Source: Closterium sp. NIES-65 (lineage: Eukaryota; Streptophyta; Zygnematophyceae; Desmidiales; Closteriaceae). From it: a stretch of 64,000 bases of DNA. The first letter of the stretch is position 1. Each line of letters begins with the position of its first letter. The position numbers and the translations under genes are program-made. The DNA lies in the NCBI GenBank assembly GCA_948144175.1, contig CANXME010002489.1, positions 124,001 to 188,000 of the forward strand. Direction: 5' to 3'. The notes beneath the pieces were generated by a model. It was not told the DNA's origin, made no database searches, and was given only the letters and a program-made list of their open reading frames with translations. Positions 45,766-59,304 of this stretch are shown here, one piece after another.

Positions 45766-45877
45766 CGTTGCACGCCACGGGGCGCGCAACACAGAGAGTA
45801 GCAGTAGCAGCGGAAGCAGTGAGGTGGTGAGCCCACCCACAGGATCGACCCAAGGGGATCGACATGCTATGATAGCA

Positions 45878-46020
45878 TATCGAGTTTAGGAGTAGAAAGT
45901 TTAGAATGAAGAAAAAAGGGGGTTCACTAGAAAGCAGCAGGATACATATAGGAAACCCTAAGGGGTTGTACTCGCTATAGAGTACCCCACTGCAGGCTAG
46001 AGAACAATAACATTCTGACA
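45878..46020 (-). repeat. 5' LTR of element G
   Basis: Adjoins the primer site. Followed by the target duplication GGGCG. Confidence 0.87.
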
Positions 46021-46439
46021 GGGCGCAGGCGCAAGGGCATATCGGGACTGAACACCCGAAAAATACTCGTTTGTTGCTGCGTGCCTGGAGTTGCTTGCCA
46101 GCTGTTCGACAGTTTCGAGATCGGTTTCCCCGTTCAAGGAAACCGTTTTCGGGGACAGCCGCAGCAGCCCACGATTAAACGGTGTTCAAAATACTACCCC
46201 AACAATTTCGGAGTGTGGTGCAGGCCGCCGGGACACGCGAAAAGAGACTACCCAACGGCTAAGCGGGGGCTGAAGAACATCGTGGGGAGCAGATAAAAGC
46301 CGGTGGAACCGATCTGCGGCCCTACTTCGCCCGAACCTCACCATCCCCACCGTTTACTGTTCCGACTCATGTAGTCGACCTTATTCGGATGAATAACGGG
46401 GGTGAACACCAGCCTACCCTGTGCTGGTCAAAAGCATCT
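46021..46439. other. Spacer between elements G and H
   Basis: No gene is recognised. It contains CAACAATTTCGGAGTG near 46200, the spacer motif seen elsewhere. Confidence 0.4.
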
Positions 46440-49400
46440 GGTTTGGTGCCCGGGCATTAGGGCTGCTGCTCTAGGTGCTGGTGAGGCCGCTGCTCTAGGA
46501 GCCAGTGATGCTGCTGCTCTAGGTGCCAGTGAGTCTGCTGCCCCAGGTGCTGGTGAGTCTGCGCTCTCAGGTACCGCGTCGGCTCCGGCCACCCACACCT
46601 TCACCCTTGACTCGGGTGCTTCTCGCTCCTTCTTTTGAGACCGCACCACACTCACGTCGCTCAGTCGGCCAGTGGTGGTCTCCCTGGCAGACCCCTCCGG
46701 GGGTCCTGTTCTTGCCCACTTCTCTACTGTCCTACCGTGTCCGGCGGCCCCTTCTGGCACCTTGTCAGGTCTTTACCTTCCCTCGTTCTCTACGAACTTG
46801 GTGAGTGGTGCTGACCTTCAGGATGCAGGGGTTCACCAGTTCACTCCTGCGAGTCAGCGAGTGACCCACTGTACCTGCGCTCGGTCAGGCCATCACTTGG
46901 CCACGTTTACCCGTCGGCCGGGGTTGGGCCTTTACACACTGACCACTGAGTCTCCTCCAGTCGCTGAGTCTGCTCAGGTAGCCGCGTCGGGTCAGGTACT
47001 TGCTGCGGCGTCCAGGTCTGGTCCTGAGTCTGCCCCCTGCTCTTGTCGTCTCCTGTCTCACCAGACTCTCCTCTGGCACCACCGCCTTGGTCACCCCTCC
47101 CTGCCTCGTCTTCGAGGCATGGCCTCCTGTGTCCTTGTCTCTGGTCTACCCCGGTCCCTTCCTCCCCTTCCTCCGGGGCCTGCCCCTACCTGCGTTCCCT
47201 GCGTCGAGGGGCGGCAGCGCGCTGCCCCTCACTCCTCCCAGTTTCCTCCGACAGAGGCTATGCTGCAGACGCTTCACATGGACGTGTGGGGCCTAGCCCG
47301 CACCCGTGGACAGGGTCACGAGCGTTACTTTGTGCTGGTGGTTGACGACTACTCGCGTTACACCACAGTCTTCCCCTTGCGCAGCAAGGGTGAGGTCACT
47401 GGGGTGTTGATCTACTGGATCCGCGCAGCTCGTCTCCAGCTCAGAGAGAGTTTCGGCTCGGACTTTTCTGTTCTGCGTCTGCACTCAGACAGAGGCAGAG
47501 AGTTCTCCTCTGACGCTCTACGAGCCTTCTGTCGTGCACGAGGCATCCGCCAGACCTTCACGCTTCCGGACTCTCCACAGCAAAATGGGATTGCTGAGCG
47601 CCGCATCGGCATGGTCATGGACGTCGCTCGTACGTCCATGGTCCATGCGGCTGCTCCCCATTTTATGTGGCCGTTTGTGGTTCGGTATGCGGCGCATCAG
47701 CTCAACCTTCAGCGCCGGGTCTCCATGCCAGAGACCTCCCCTGCTTTGCTGTGGACGGGGAAGGTTGGCGATGCGTCTGTGTTCCGTGTCTGGGGATCTC
47801 GGGTGTTTGTCCGCGACTTGTCTGCGGACAAGCTGTCCCCTCGTGCTGTTCCCTGCGTCTTCCTTGGCTTCCCCCCTGATGCGCCAGGCTGGCAGTTCTA
47901 CCACCCCACCTCGCGCCGTGTTCTGTCCTCCCAAGACGTCACGTTTGACGAGTCGGTTCCCTACTACTGTCTCTTCCCCTACCGCACACCGTCCCTCCCT
48001 CCCCCGCCGCTCTTCCTTACGCCAGGTCCCCCTCCGGTAGACCCCCTCCCTCCTCAGGGTCCTGCCCCCTCAGGTGTGTCTCAGGTAGACGCAGTCGAGC
48101 CTGTCGAGGTAGCCGTAGACTCTGGTGCTGCTAGGGGTGCTGAGCCTGCGGGTACGGGGTTTGGGGGTGCTGAGCCTGGGGGTGCTGAGACTGGGGGTGC
48201 GGAGCCTGGGGGTGCTGAGCCTGGGGGTGCTGAGCCTGGGGGTGCGGAGCCTGAGGGTGCTGGGCCTGGAGGTTCTTCGGGTGCTTTGTCCCGGTAGGAG
48301 CCACTCTCTCCACTGGAGCTGCGTGAATGGTTTTCCCGGCGCTAGAGGCGAGCTGCTGGAGCTGGAGGTGAGCTGCTGGAGCTGGAGGTGCTGCGGGTGC
48401 TGAATGTTATGTTGCTGCTGAGGGTGCTGGTGCCGCGGGTCCCGGAGGTGCTCGTACTGGGAGTACTGGAGCTCCCGGGCCTGCGAGTGCTTCCCGTTCT
48501 GGAGCGGGTGGTGCTGTGGGCGTCGGTGCTACTGAGGGTGCTGGAGCTGCTGGACCTGCTGCATCTTCTGGTGGTCTGGCTGGGGCTGCTGAGGGTGCTG
48601 CTGGTGCTGGTGCTGGTGCCTCTGCGGGTGCTGGAGTTGGCACTACTGGAGCTGGGGGTGCTGCTGGCACTGGTGCTGTCGTTCAGAATACTGGTGCTTT
48701 CTCTTCCGGTGCTGGTGGTGCTGAGCGGCCGCGACCGTACTTCGTTCCGCTTCTTGAGCAGGTTCTTGGTCTTCCGCCCTCAGCTAGGCCAGCTCCTCCC
48801 GTAAAGTGTCCACCACCTGTCCAGTCCGAGTCATAGTTACAGCCTACCTCTCCTCTGCCTGCTCCTTCTCCCTACACTGGTCCTACTGGAGGTCTTGCTG
48901 AGCGTCGTGAGCCTGCGTCTCGTCCTGCGTTGCCTGCTCGTACTGCTCGCACTACTAGTCGTGGTTCGCGTCAGCATCCTCCCCCTATCCCCGGCACGCA
49001 CCGGATGTCTCTGCGTCCTTCCACTGCTCCACTGCGTGCCCCTTTGCCTTCTCTTCCTGAGTCCTCTCTTCCTATTCTTGCTGACCCAGAGTCAGACTCC
49101 CTTCGCGCTGCCAGTCCTACTGTCACGCGTCTCCTTGCTACTATCGTCACTGACCCTTCCTTCGAGTCCTCTGCTGCGTCGGCCTTAGTTGTTGAGCTTG
49201 TTGACTTCGCTGCTTGCTGTCATATAGACTACGCTGCTAGTCTTGTTGCTGAGTCTGAGTCTGTCTGTCCTCCGTCCGTCGGGGGTGAGTGTGCCCTTGG
49301 CACGGACGTCCTTGAGGACAGGCAGGAGGAGTTCCAGTGTCTTGCGGCTGTTTCACCCCATCTCGTGTCCATGCTACTAGCCCCTGAGGGAGACCCGGAT

Positions 49401-51330
49401 GCACCAGACATCCCGACTCCGCGCTCCTACGCGGAGGCGATAGAGGGTCCCTACTCCTCTCAGTGGCAGGCAGCCATGGACGCAGAGATGGCTTCCTGGA
49501 AGTCCACAGGCACCTACGTTGACGAGGTTCCCCCGCCTGGGGCGAATATCATCAGTGGCATGTGGATTTTCAGGGTGAAGCGGCCGCCGGGTTCTCCGCC
49601 TGTCTTCAAGGCGCGGTACGTGGCTCATGGCTTCAGTCAGCGGTAGGAAGTTGACTACTTTCAGACCTTCTCTCCCACCCCGAAGATGACCACTCTTCGG
49701 GTACTGCTGCACATAGCCGCTCACCGTGACTACGAGCTTCACTCTCTTGACTTCAGCACTGGTTTCTTGAAGGGCAGCCTTCACGAGGAGATCTGGCTGC
49801 GTCGCCCACTTGGCTACACTGGGACTTTCCCTCCTGGCACCCAGTGGAGCCTCTGGCGGCCAGTCTACGGTCTCCGCTAGGCACCTCGTGAGTGGCACGA
49901 CACACTGAGGACTACACTTGCGGCTCTTGGGTTTGGTCCTGCTACTGCTGACCCGTCGCTGTTTCTGCGCACCGACACTTCTTTGACGCCGTTCTACATC
50001 CTCGTGTACGTCGACGACTTGGTCTTTGCCACAGCTGACACTGATGGACTCGCCTAAGTGAAGTCCAAGCTGCAGAAGAGACACACGTGCACAGACCTGG
50101 GTGAACAGCGCAGCTACCTTGGCTTGCAGATCACCCGAGACCGAGCACAGCGCACCATTACCCTGACTCAGTCACACATGGTGCAGCAGGTCCTTCAGCG
50201 CTTCGGCTTCACGTACTCCTCGCCTCAGGCCACTCCTCTGTTTACTCACCACTCGCTCTCAGCTTTGCCTTCGGATGAGTCCGTAGAGTCGAGTGGCCCG
50301 TACCCAGAGCTTGTTGGCTACCTCATGTACCTCATGACCTGCACTCGACCTGACCTTGCATACCTTCTTAGCATTCTGGCACGCTATGTTGCTCCTGGGA
50401 GACACAGACCAGAGCACATGGCTGCAGTGAAGAGGGTGTTGCGCTACTTGTGCAGTATGTCGGGCAAAGGGCTAGTGCTTGGAGGGCGGAGTCCAGTGGT
50501 CCTCACTGGTCACGCAGATGCTTCTTGGGCTTACGACCAGAATACGCAGCGGTTGTCACAGGGTTACACCTTCAGTCTTGGTTCCGGCTTTGTTTCGTGG
50601 CGGTCTACCCGCTCGTCTTCTGTTCTCGGCTCCAGTTGTGAGGCTGAGATCTACGCAGGGGCCATGGCTGCACAGGAGCTACGCTGGCTCACCTACCTGC
50701 TGACTGACCTGGGAGCGCTGCCTTGTTCTCCTCCAGTTCTGTACGTAGACAACAAGGCCATGCTGGCCTTGTGTCGGGAGCACAGACTGGAGCACAAAAC
50801 GAAGCACATTGCTCTGCGCTACTTCCTTGCTCGTGAGCTACAGCAGCGTGGTCAGCTGTGCCTTGCTTACGTGGCCTCTGAGCCCAACAATGCTGATATC
50901 TTCACCAAGGCACTCGCGCCTTGTGATCATCAGCGCTTTTGTACTCTGTTAGGTCTTGTGCCTACCTTGCCTCACTTGCTCACTTCTTGACCTTGCTTGT
51001 ACTGTTACATATATATATATATATACCTGCTCTTGCTTGTTTAGCGTTATATATATGTAACCCTGCATGTGAAGTGGCCTTGTGGCCTTGAACTTGTGCT
51101 CAGAATATGTGGTGACCTTGTGATCCACCCTGAGCTTGCTTTGCTTTGCTTTGCTTTGCTTGACTGGTCTTGTGACCCCTTGTTCTCCCCCACTTTGCAT
51201 ATGGGGGTGTGTCAGATATATATGACTTAGTGTTTGTAGGCTCTAGTAGGGTTGACACGAAGGGGTATAGGTTTCATATTTGTATCATTCTCCCTCATAG
51301 TTCACACCATTCTCGTTCTAACGTTTCACA
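46440..51330 (+). mobile_element. Ty1/copia element H, broken
   Basis: Plus-strand copia fossil closely related to element E. Parts: protease (DSGAS near 46610), Gag-pre-integrase and integrase (about 47060-47900), a GGAEPGG linker (about 48120-48280), reverse transcriptase (about 49470-50400), RNase H (about 50700-50990), tail, and 3' LTR 51210-51330. The 5' LTR and leader are not present. About five breaks. It is older than E but still highly similar to it. Confidence 0.87.
51210..51330 (+). repeat. 3' LTR of element H (121 bp)
   Basis: TGTCAGATAT to GTTTCACA, preceded by the C-rich hairpin and the polypurine tract. Confidence 0.78.
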
Positions 51331-51860
51331 ATACGCACACCTCGGGAAATTCATCGGAAAAAAGGGAGCGTGGGAGCAGTCGTAGCTTCGGGAAATTATC
51401 GACCGGCGACGAGTGATGCAGTGAAACATCTGCAAAGCGCTAGTGGGTGAAACGTGGTATTTTGTTAAGCAACATCGGCGGGAGCAGTAGCGACGACGGG
51501 GTCAACGGCGTTGATGCCACTAGGTTTCGTGAAATTCGGTCTCAGAATAACCTAGGGGCGGTCTCCGGTTCTCGCTTGAACCCACATGCTAGGGTCGGGT
51601 AACCGACGGAAACTGATGGTGACCGAGTGGGCGGCTATAGTACGTCCGATATTTTTCGGAGGCGAACTGCAACTGCAACTTCGGATTTACAGGGTTTGAT
51701 CCGAGCGACAATTTCGGAGTGTTTACATGGAGACTTACCGGTTTTACGGCAAGGAGCGCCAACAATTTCAGAGGAGAATTCTGCGTTGGGTTAAATGCGC
51801 GCGACATTTTTCGTGGTGCAACACTGCGGAAACTACACGGAGTTTTCAAGGGGTACGAAC
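51331..51860. other. Host spacer left of element I
   Basis: Continuous with 59305 onward before element I inserted. It holds GACAATTTCGGAGTG near 51709 and CAACAATTTCAGAG near 51761. No gene is seen. Confidence 0.4.
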
Positions 51861-51992
51861 TGAGAATATATGAACGAGAATGAATGCAGTATGAAAGAAG
51901 AGAGTACAAGTACTAACCCTAATTGGGTTGTACCTCCTATGGGATGCCCCACTATAGCCTACACAAAATGTATAAGCTACAATATTCTGACA
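51861..51992 (-). repeat. 3' LTR of element I (132 bp)
   Basis: TGAGAATATATG to TATTCTGACA. About one difference from 59173-59304. Confidence 0.92.
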
Positions 51993-54900
51993 CACCCCCA
52001 TAGGCGAAGTGGGGGAGAACAAGGGGTCACAAGACCAGTCAAGCAAAGCAAAGCAAAGCAAGCTCAGGGTGGATCACAACGTCACCACACAGTCCGAGCA
52101 CAAGTTCAGGGCCACAGGGCCAGTTCATATGCAGGAGTATAGATATATAAAAGCTAGACAAGCAAGAGCAGGTATAAATATAGGCAACAGTACAAGCAGC
52201 ATCAAGAGGTGAGCAAGTAAGGCAAGACAGGCACAAGACCCAGCTGAGTACAGAAGCGCTGATGATCACAAGGCGCAAGTGCCTTGGTGAAGACATCAGC
52301 AGTGATGGCCTTAGAGGCCACGTAGGCAAGCCGCAACTCACCACGCTGCTATAGCTCACGAGCAAGGAAGTAGCGAAGAGCAATGTGCTTTGTTCTGTGC
52401 TCCAGTCTCTGCTCTCGACACAAGGCCAGCATGGCCTTGTTGTCTACGTACAGGACTGGAGGAGAACGAGGCTGCTCTCCAAGGTCAGTCAGCAGGTAGG
52501 TGAGCCAGTGAAGCTCCTGTGCAGCCATGGCCCCTGCGTAGATCTCATCCTCACAACTGGAGCCGAGAACAGAAGACGAGCGAGTAGCCCGCCACGAAAC
52601 TGAGCCAGAACCAAGGCTGAAGGTGTAACCCTGTGACGACCGCTGTGTAGCCTGGTCGTCAGCCCAAGAAGCGTCCGCGTGCCCACTGAGGACCACTGGA
52701 CTCCGCCCTCCAAGCACTAGCCCCATGCCCGACATACTGCACAAGTAGTGCAACACCCTCTTCGCTGCAGCCATGTGCTCTGGTCGGTGTCTCACAGGAG
52801 CAACATAGCATGCGAGAATGCTAAGAGGGTATGCAAGGTCAGGTCGTGTGCAGGTCATCAGGTACATGAGGCAGCCAACAAGCTCTGGGTACGGGCCACT
52901 CGACTCTACGGACTCATCCGAAGGCAGAGCTGAGAGCGAGTGGCGAGTAGGCAGAGGAGTGGCCTGAGGCGAGGAGTACATGAAGCCGAAGCGCTGAAGG
53001 ACCTGCTGCACCATGTGTGACTGAGTCAGGGTAATGGTGCGGCGTGCTCTGTCCCGGGTGATCTGCAAGCCAAGGTAGCTGCGCAGTTCACCCAGGTCTG
53101 TACACGTGTGTCTCTTACGCAGCTCGGACTTCACGTGGGCGAGTCCAGCAGTGTCAGCTGTGGCAAAGACCAAGTCGTCGATGTACACGAGGATGTAGAA
53201 CGGCGGCAGAGAGGTGTCGGTGCGCAGAAACAGCGACGGGTCGGCAGTAGAAGGAGCAAACCCAAGAGCCGCAAGCGTAGTCCTCAGTGTCTCGTGCCAC
53301 TCACGTGGCGCCTGGCGGAGACCGTAGACTGGACGCCGGAGACTCCACTGGGTACCAGGAGGGAAAGACCCAGTGAAGCAAGGTGGGCGGCGCAGCCAGA
53401 TCTCCTCGTGCAGGCTGCCCTGCAAGAAAGCAGTGCTGAAGTCGAGAGAGTGCAGCTCGTAGTCACGGTGAGCAGCAACGTGCAGCAGTACCCGAAGAGT
53501 GGTCATCTTCGGGGTGGGGGAGAAGGTCTGAAAGTAGTCAACTCCCTGTCGCTGACTGAAGCGACGAGCCATGTAACGCGCCTTGAAGACAGGCGGAGAA
53601 CCCGGCGGCCGCTTCACCCTGAAGATCCACATGCCACTGACGATGTTCGCCCAGGAGGGGGGACAGCGTCAACGTAGGTGCCTGTGGACTTCCAGGAAGC
53701 CATCTCTGCATCCATAGCTGCCTGCCACTGAGAAGAGTAGGGACCCTCTATCGCCTCCGTGTAAGAGCGCGGAGTCGGGATGTCAAGTGCATCCGGGTCT
53801 CCCTCAGGGGTAAGCAGTACGGACACGAGATGAGGTGAAGCAGCTGCCAGACATTGGAATTCCTCCTGTCTGTCCTCAAGGACGTCCGTGCTAAGAGCAC
53901 ACTCACCCCGGACGGACGGAAGACAGACAGACTCAGACTCAACGACAAGACTAGCAGCGTAGTCTAGACGACAGCGAGCAGCAAAGTCGACGAGCTCAGC
54001 AACTAGGGCAGACGCAGCAGTGGACTCAAAGGAAGGATCAGTGACAACAGTAGCAAGGAGACGCGTGACAGTAGGACTGGCAGTACGAAGAGAGTCTGAC
54101 TCTGGGTCGGCAAGAGCAGGAAGAGAGGACTCAGGAGGAGAAGGCAAAGGGGCACGCAGAGGAGCAGTGGACGGACGCAGAGACATCCGGTGCGTGCTTG
54201 GGACACGAGGAAGACGCTGACGCGAACCACGACCACTAGTGCGATCAGCACGGACGGGTGACGTAGGGCGAGACGCAGGCTCACGACGCTCAGCAAGACC
54301 TCCAGTAGGACCAGTGTAGGGAGAAGGAGCAGGCAGTGGGGAGGTAGGCTGTAACTACAACTGTGACGGGAGAGGCTGAGGACACTCTAAGGGAGGAGGA
54401 GGACCAGTAGAAGGCGGAAGACCAAGAACCTGCTGCAGGAGCGGAACGAAGTACGGCCGAGGCCGCGCGGCGACTCTAGACACAGCAGGGACAGCAACAC
54501 TACCCTCAGCAGCAGCACTAGCACCAGCAGCACCTCCAGCTCTAGTACCTCCAGCAGCACCAAGAACACCCCCGGCGGGACCGCCAGCAGTAGTCTCCGC
54601 GCCAACACCTTCAGCAGCACCAGCTCTAGTGAAACTCGCAGGCCCAGCAGCTCCAGTACGCCTAGTACGAGCACCTCCGGGACCCGCGTCAGCAGCACCC
54701 TCAGTAGTCAAAGAAACTCCAGCTCCAGCAGCACGCCTCCAGCGCCTGGAAAACCACTCGCGCAGCTCCTGTGGAGAGTGTGGCTCCCGCAGAGACGAAG
54801 CACCCGGAGAACCTCTAGGCGTAGCACCCGCAGGCACAGCACCCCCAGGCGTAGCACCCCCAGGCTCAGCACCCCCAAGCTCAGCACCCCCAGTCTCAGC

Positions 54901-57900
54901 ACCCCCAGGCTAAGCATCCCCAGGCTCAGCACCCCCAGTCTCAGCACCCCCAGGCTCAGCACCCCCAGTCTCAGGACCCCCAGGCTCAGCACCCTCAGCA
55001 GCACCAGAGTCACCAGTAACCTCGACAGGCTCGACTGCGTCTACCTGGGACACACCTGAAGGGGCAGGACCCTGAGGGGGGAGGGGGTCAACTGGGGGGG
55101 GACCTGATACAAGGAAGAGCGGGGGGGGGGGGGGGAGGGACGGAGTGCGGTAGGGGAAGAGGCGGTAGTAGGGAACCGACTTGTCAAACGTGACGTCCTG
55201 GGAGGACAGAACACGGCGAGAGGTGGGGTGGTAGAACAGCCACCCAGGCGCGTCAGGGGGGAACCCCAGGAAGACGCAAGGAACAGCACGAGGGGACAGC
55301 TTGTCCGCAGATAAGTCGCGGACAAACGCCCGAGATCCCTAGAACCGGAACGCCGACGCATCGCCAACCTTCCCCGTCCACAGCAAGGCTGGGGAGTTCT
55401 CCGGCCTTGAGACCCTGGGGTGGAGGTTGATCTGATGCGCCGCGTACCTCACCGCAAACGGCCACAGAAAACGGGGGGCAGCCGCATGCATCATAGACGT
55501 ACGAGCGGCGTCCATGACCATGCCAATGCGGCGCTCAGCAATCCCATTTTGCTGCGGGGAGTCCGGAAGCGTGAAGGTCTGACAAATGCCTCGCGCGCAA
55601 CAGTTAGCTCTCAGAAGGCCAGAGGAGAACTCTCCGCCTCTGTCCGAGTGCAGACGCAGAACAGGAAAGTCGGAGCCAAAGCTCTGCCTGAGCTGGAGAC
55701 GAGCTGCGCGGATCTAGTCGATCAGCACCTCAGTGACATCACCCTTGGTGCGCAAGGGGAAGACTGCGGTGTAACGCGAGTAGTCGTCAACAACGAGCAG
55801 GAAGTAGCGCTCGTGACCCTGTTCCCGGACGCGGGCTGGGCCCCACACGTCCATGTGAAGCTTCTGTAGCGGGGCCTCTGTCGGAGGAAATTGGGAGGAG
55901 TGAGTGGCAGCCCGCTGGCGCCCCTCGACACAGGGGACACAGGTAGGGCCAGGGCCCTGAGGAAGGGGAGGGAGGGGCCGGGGAAGACCAGAAACAAGAA
56001 GACGGGAGGCCATGCCTTTGAGCCGAAGCAGAGAGGGGTGACCAAGGCGGTGGTGCCAGAGGAGAGTCTCGTGAGACAGGAAACGACACGAACAGGGGGC
56101 AGACTCAGGACCAGACCTGGACGCTGCAGCAAACACCTGACCCGACGCAGCTACCCTACCAGACTCAGCAACTGGAGGAGACGCAGTGGTCAGTGTGTAC
56201 AGGATCGACCCCGGCTGACGGGTAAACGTAGCCAGGTGTCGGCCTGTGCTAGCCTCTGTGCAGTGCGTCATCGCTAACGCGCAGGAGTGAACTGGTGTAC
56301 TCCCCCATCCTGTAGGGCAGCACCACTCACTAGGTTCGTAGAGAACGAGGGGAGGTAGAGACTAGACAGGGTGCCAGAGGGAGCCGCCGGACACGGGAGG
56401 ACTGTGGAGAAGTGAGACAGGACATGACCCCCAGAGGGGTAAGTTAGAGACACCGCAACCGGCCGACAAAGTGGCGTGAGGGTGGTGCGGTCACAAAAGA
56501 AGGAGCGAGAAGCCCCAGAGTCAAGGGTGAAGGTGAGGGAGTCCGAAGCCGACGTAGTACCTGAGAGCGCAGACTCACCAGTACCTGAGGACGCAGACGC
56601 ACTAGCACCTAGAGCAGCAGCCTCGCAAGCACCTAGGGCAGCAGCCACACCAGCACCTAGAGCAGCAGTCTCAATGCCCGGATCGGGCAGCAAACACCGG
56701 TAACAGTCACCCTCATCACTAATAGACACAGCATACATGGCAGAGAGAATAGCATCAAAATCAAGATCATAGATGGCAACACCCGCCTTAGACAGCTCGC
56801 CCCAGCGAGGGATCTCTGTGGCCTCCGAGAACTGGTGACGCCACGCGTCCGTCAGGCGGCCAAAGCAGCGCTGGGTGGGGTGCGCACCCCCACACTGCTC
56901 ACCCGCACGGTCGCCGGTGCGCAGGACGTAGGTGCACAGATCAAAACCCCCACCCCGCTGGCGTGCAGTGTACCACTCACGGAGCTGCTGAGGGGACAGG
57001 GTCTCACGACCGCGCTGCTGCTGCTGGCGCGGACCACCACCGGAGCCACTCCTCTGCGTAGACCCGCGACCAGCTCCATCACCACCCCCGCCGCCTCCTC
57101 CGCCTCCGCCGCCTCCGCTACTACCGCCGCCTCCGCCACCTCCTCCACCGCCGCCACCTCCGCCACCTCCGCTCCCACCGCCACCGCCGCCGCCACCTCC
57201 GCCTCCACTGCTGCCACCGACACCTCCACCCCCACCTCCACTCCCACCACCACCCCCACTCCCCCCGCCGCCTCCACCTCCACCTCCACCGCCCCCGCTC
57301 GCTCCTCCAGCGCCCCTGCCCCCCTTGCCCTTGCCAGAGCGGCGTCTCCCGCTAGGGGCAGACGCCGCACCGACCGACTCAAGACCAAGGAGGTCGGCCG
57401 CAAGCAGAGGCAACAGAGGGCAGAAGGGGGGAGGGGGAACACCCCTCAAAGATGGGGGTGCGCGGGTCACCACGAGAGGCCCCTACAGTGACTATGCTCT
57501 TCTCAGCCGCTAGGAGGGACTTCTCGAGGAGGTCTACAGTGAGAGTGGTGGGACAGACTGAGAGGAAGTGGTCCCTGACTACACGAAGGGAGTCACGGAG
57601 ACGAGTGACTATGTAGTAGAGAGTGATGTACATGGGGGGGGGGGTTATTGGCGCAGAAGTCAGCAGGAAGCGCAGCGCGGTAGCGAGTGTCACTAGTGCG
57701 GAGGTGCGTAATGAGGTCAGCAACTGTCGGAAAGGCAGCAAGGTCAGGGAAGAGGTACGGTAGCATGAGACGGCTCAATGCAGCAGTGGCAGGGGAGGAG
57801 TAGCGTGCAACTACAGCGTCGTACAAGGTCTGAGCACTCTTGTACTGACCAAAGTGTGCACGCTCAGAGGTAGGGAGGTGGCGACGCACAGCAAGACGTG

Positions 57901-58239
57901 CAGCAACATCGCGCGTGGCCCACTGTGAGCGAACAGTGGCGTCAGCATCAGCAGCAGGAGCAGGAGAGGCACCAGAGGTGAGGTCAAAGAGGGAGAGACC
58001 GTCTGCCCTATCGCACTGTAAGAACAGCTGCAGGTCATCTAACCAGACGTCAAAGTCAATGGCTCGACCCTCGGCGTAAAAAACGAGGACACTAGGAGTA
58101 GCCATGACAGCAGTAGACTAACAGTGCGAACTGTAGAGCAGTGGCAGCGGCGCTGCGCTCACCAGAGAGGGCGGGTCGGGCAGCTCGGGCAGCTCGGCAG
58201 TAACTGCGGCTCGGCAGCACCCGCGGCTCGGCTCCTCAG

Positions 58240-58760
58240 CTACTCAGGCGGCCTCAGCGGCTCGGGCGGCTCGGGTGGCTCGGGCGGCTTGGGCGGCTCG
58301 GGCGGCTCGGGCTGTTGAGCGGCGTGGGCGGCTCGGTTGGGGCCGTAGGTAGGGCGTCGGGGCCGGAGCTGGGGCGCAGTTAGGGCGACGAGGCCGGGTC
58401 GAAGGTAGGGCGACGGGGCCGGGGCCGGGCCGTAGATAGGGCGACGGGGCCGGGTCGACGGTAGGGCGACGGGGCCGGTGCGCAGGTAGGGCGACGGGGC
58501 CGGGGCCGGAGCCGCAGGTAGGGCGACGGGGCCGGGGCCGGAGCTGCAGGTAGGGCGACGGGGCTGGGTCGACGGTAGGGCGACGGGGCCAGTGCGCAGG
58601 GAGGGCGACGGGGCCGGGGCCGGAGCCGCAGGTAGGGCAACGGGGCCGGGGTCGCGGGTAGGGCGACGGGGCCGGGGCCGCAGGTAGGGTGACGGGGCCG
58701 GGGTCGCAGGTAGGGTGACGGGGCCGACGCGTAGGCAGGGCGACGGGGCCGACGCGTAGG
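58240..58760 (-). repeat. GC-rich leader array of element I
   Basis: Units of 15-40 bases carrying GGGCGACGGGGCCGG (plus strand), with a longer repeat of about 120 bases visible between about 58440 and 58680. Confidence 0.85.
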
Positions 58761-59172
58761 CAGGGCGACGGACACCCCCAAAACCACCACCCCCACACCC
58801 TAAGTGTGCGGTAAGCGCGCTCAGGTGTGTGCGAAGCGTGCACTAGCCTGCGGGAAGCGAACTCGGGTGTGCGGAAAGTGAACTCAGGTGGGCGGGAAGG
58901 GGGGGCCGCAGGGCGACGCGCGGGTCGGCGGGGACGAGCGCACGGGTCCTCAAGGGCGGCGCGCGGGTCGACGAGGCCGCCGCGAAGAGCGACGAAGAGC
59001 CGCGCGCGGGTCGACGGGGCCGCCACGAAGGGCGACGGGGAGCCGCTAGGGCGACTCGAAGAAGTAAGTGAAGGGAGCGCGACTCAGGGAGAGCGCGCTC
59101 CGGGCAGTAAAACAAATGTTCGAATTGGTGGGCCCTAGGCACAGTTCCCTCTAGGGAACCTGCTCGATACCA

Positions 59173-59304
59173 TGAGAATATATGAACGAGAATGAATGCA
59201 GTATGAAAGAAGAGAGTACAAGTACTAACCCTAATTGGGTTGTACCCCCTATGGGATGCCCCACTATAGCCTACACAAAATGTATAAGCTACAATATTCT
59301 GACA
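59173..59304 (-). repeat. 5' LTR of element I (132 bp)
   Basis: Adjoins the primer site at 59161-59172. Followed by the target duplication CGAAC. Confidence 0.92.

Larger units (their letters stand above)
44567..46020 (-). mobile_element. Non-autonomous LTR element G (1,454 bp)
   Basis: Sister of element F. LTRs 44567-44709 and 45878-46020 (143 bp each, a few differences), target duplication GGGCG at 44562-44566 and 46021-46025. Primer-site-like TGCTATCATAGC, hairpin near 45847-45862, GC-rich interior with four 36-bp units near 45620-45760, a tail related to coding copia elements, and the C-rich hairpin by the polypurine tract. No coding domains. It looks structurally whole and recent. Confidence 0.87.
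51861..59304 (-). mobile_element. Ty1/copia element I, full-span, broken
   Basis: Minus-strand copia element of 7,444 bp. LTRs 51861-51992 and 59173-59304 (132 bp, about one difference), target duplication CGAAC (51856-51860, 59305-59309). From the right: primer site TGGTATCGAGC, leader hairpin 59144-59159, GC-rich array 58240-58760, Gag N-terminal domain (58105-57593), a glycine-rich Gag tract (about 57330-57060), LSPQQLREWY module, protease DSGAS (near 56510), integrase (about 56060-55350), GGAEPGG linker, reverse transcriptase and RNase H (53700-52349), tail. It spans all parts but has about six to eight breaks despite the near-identical LTRs. Confidence 0.92.
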
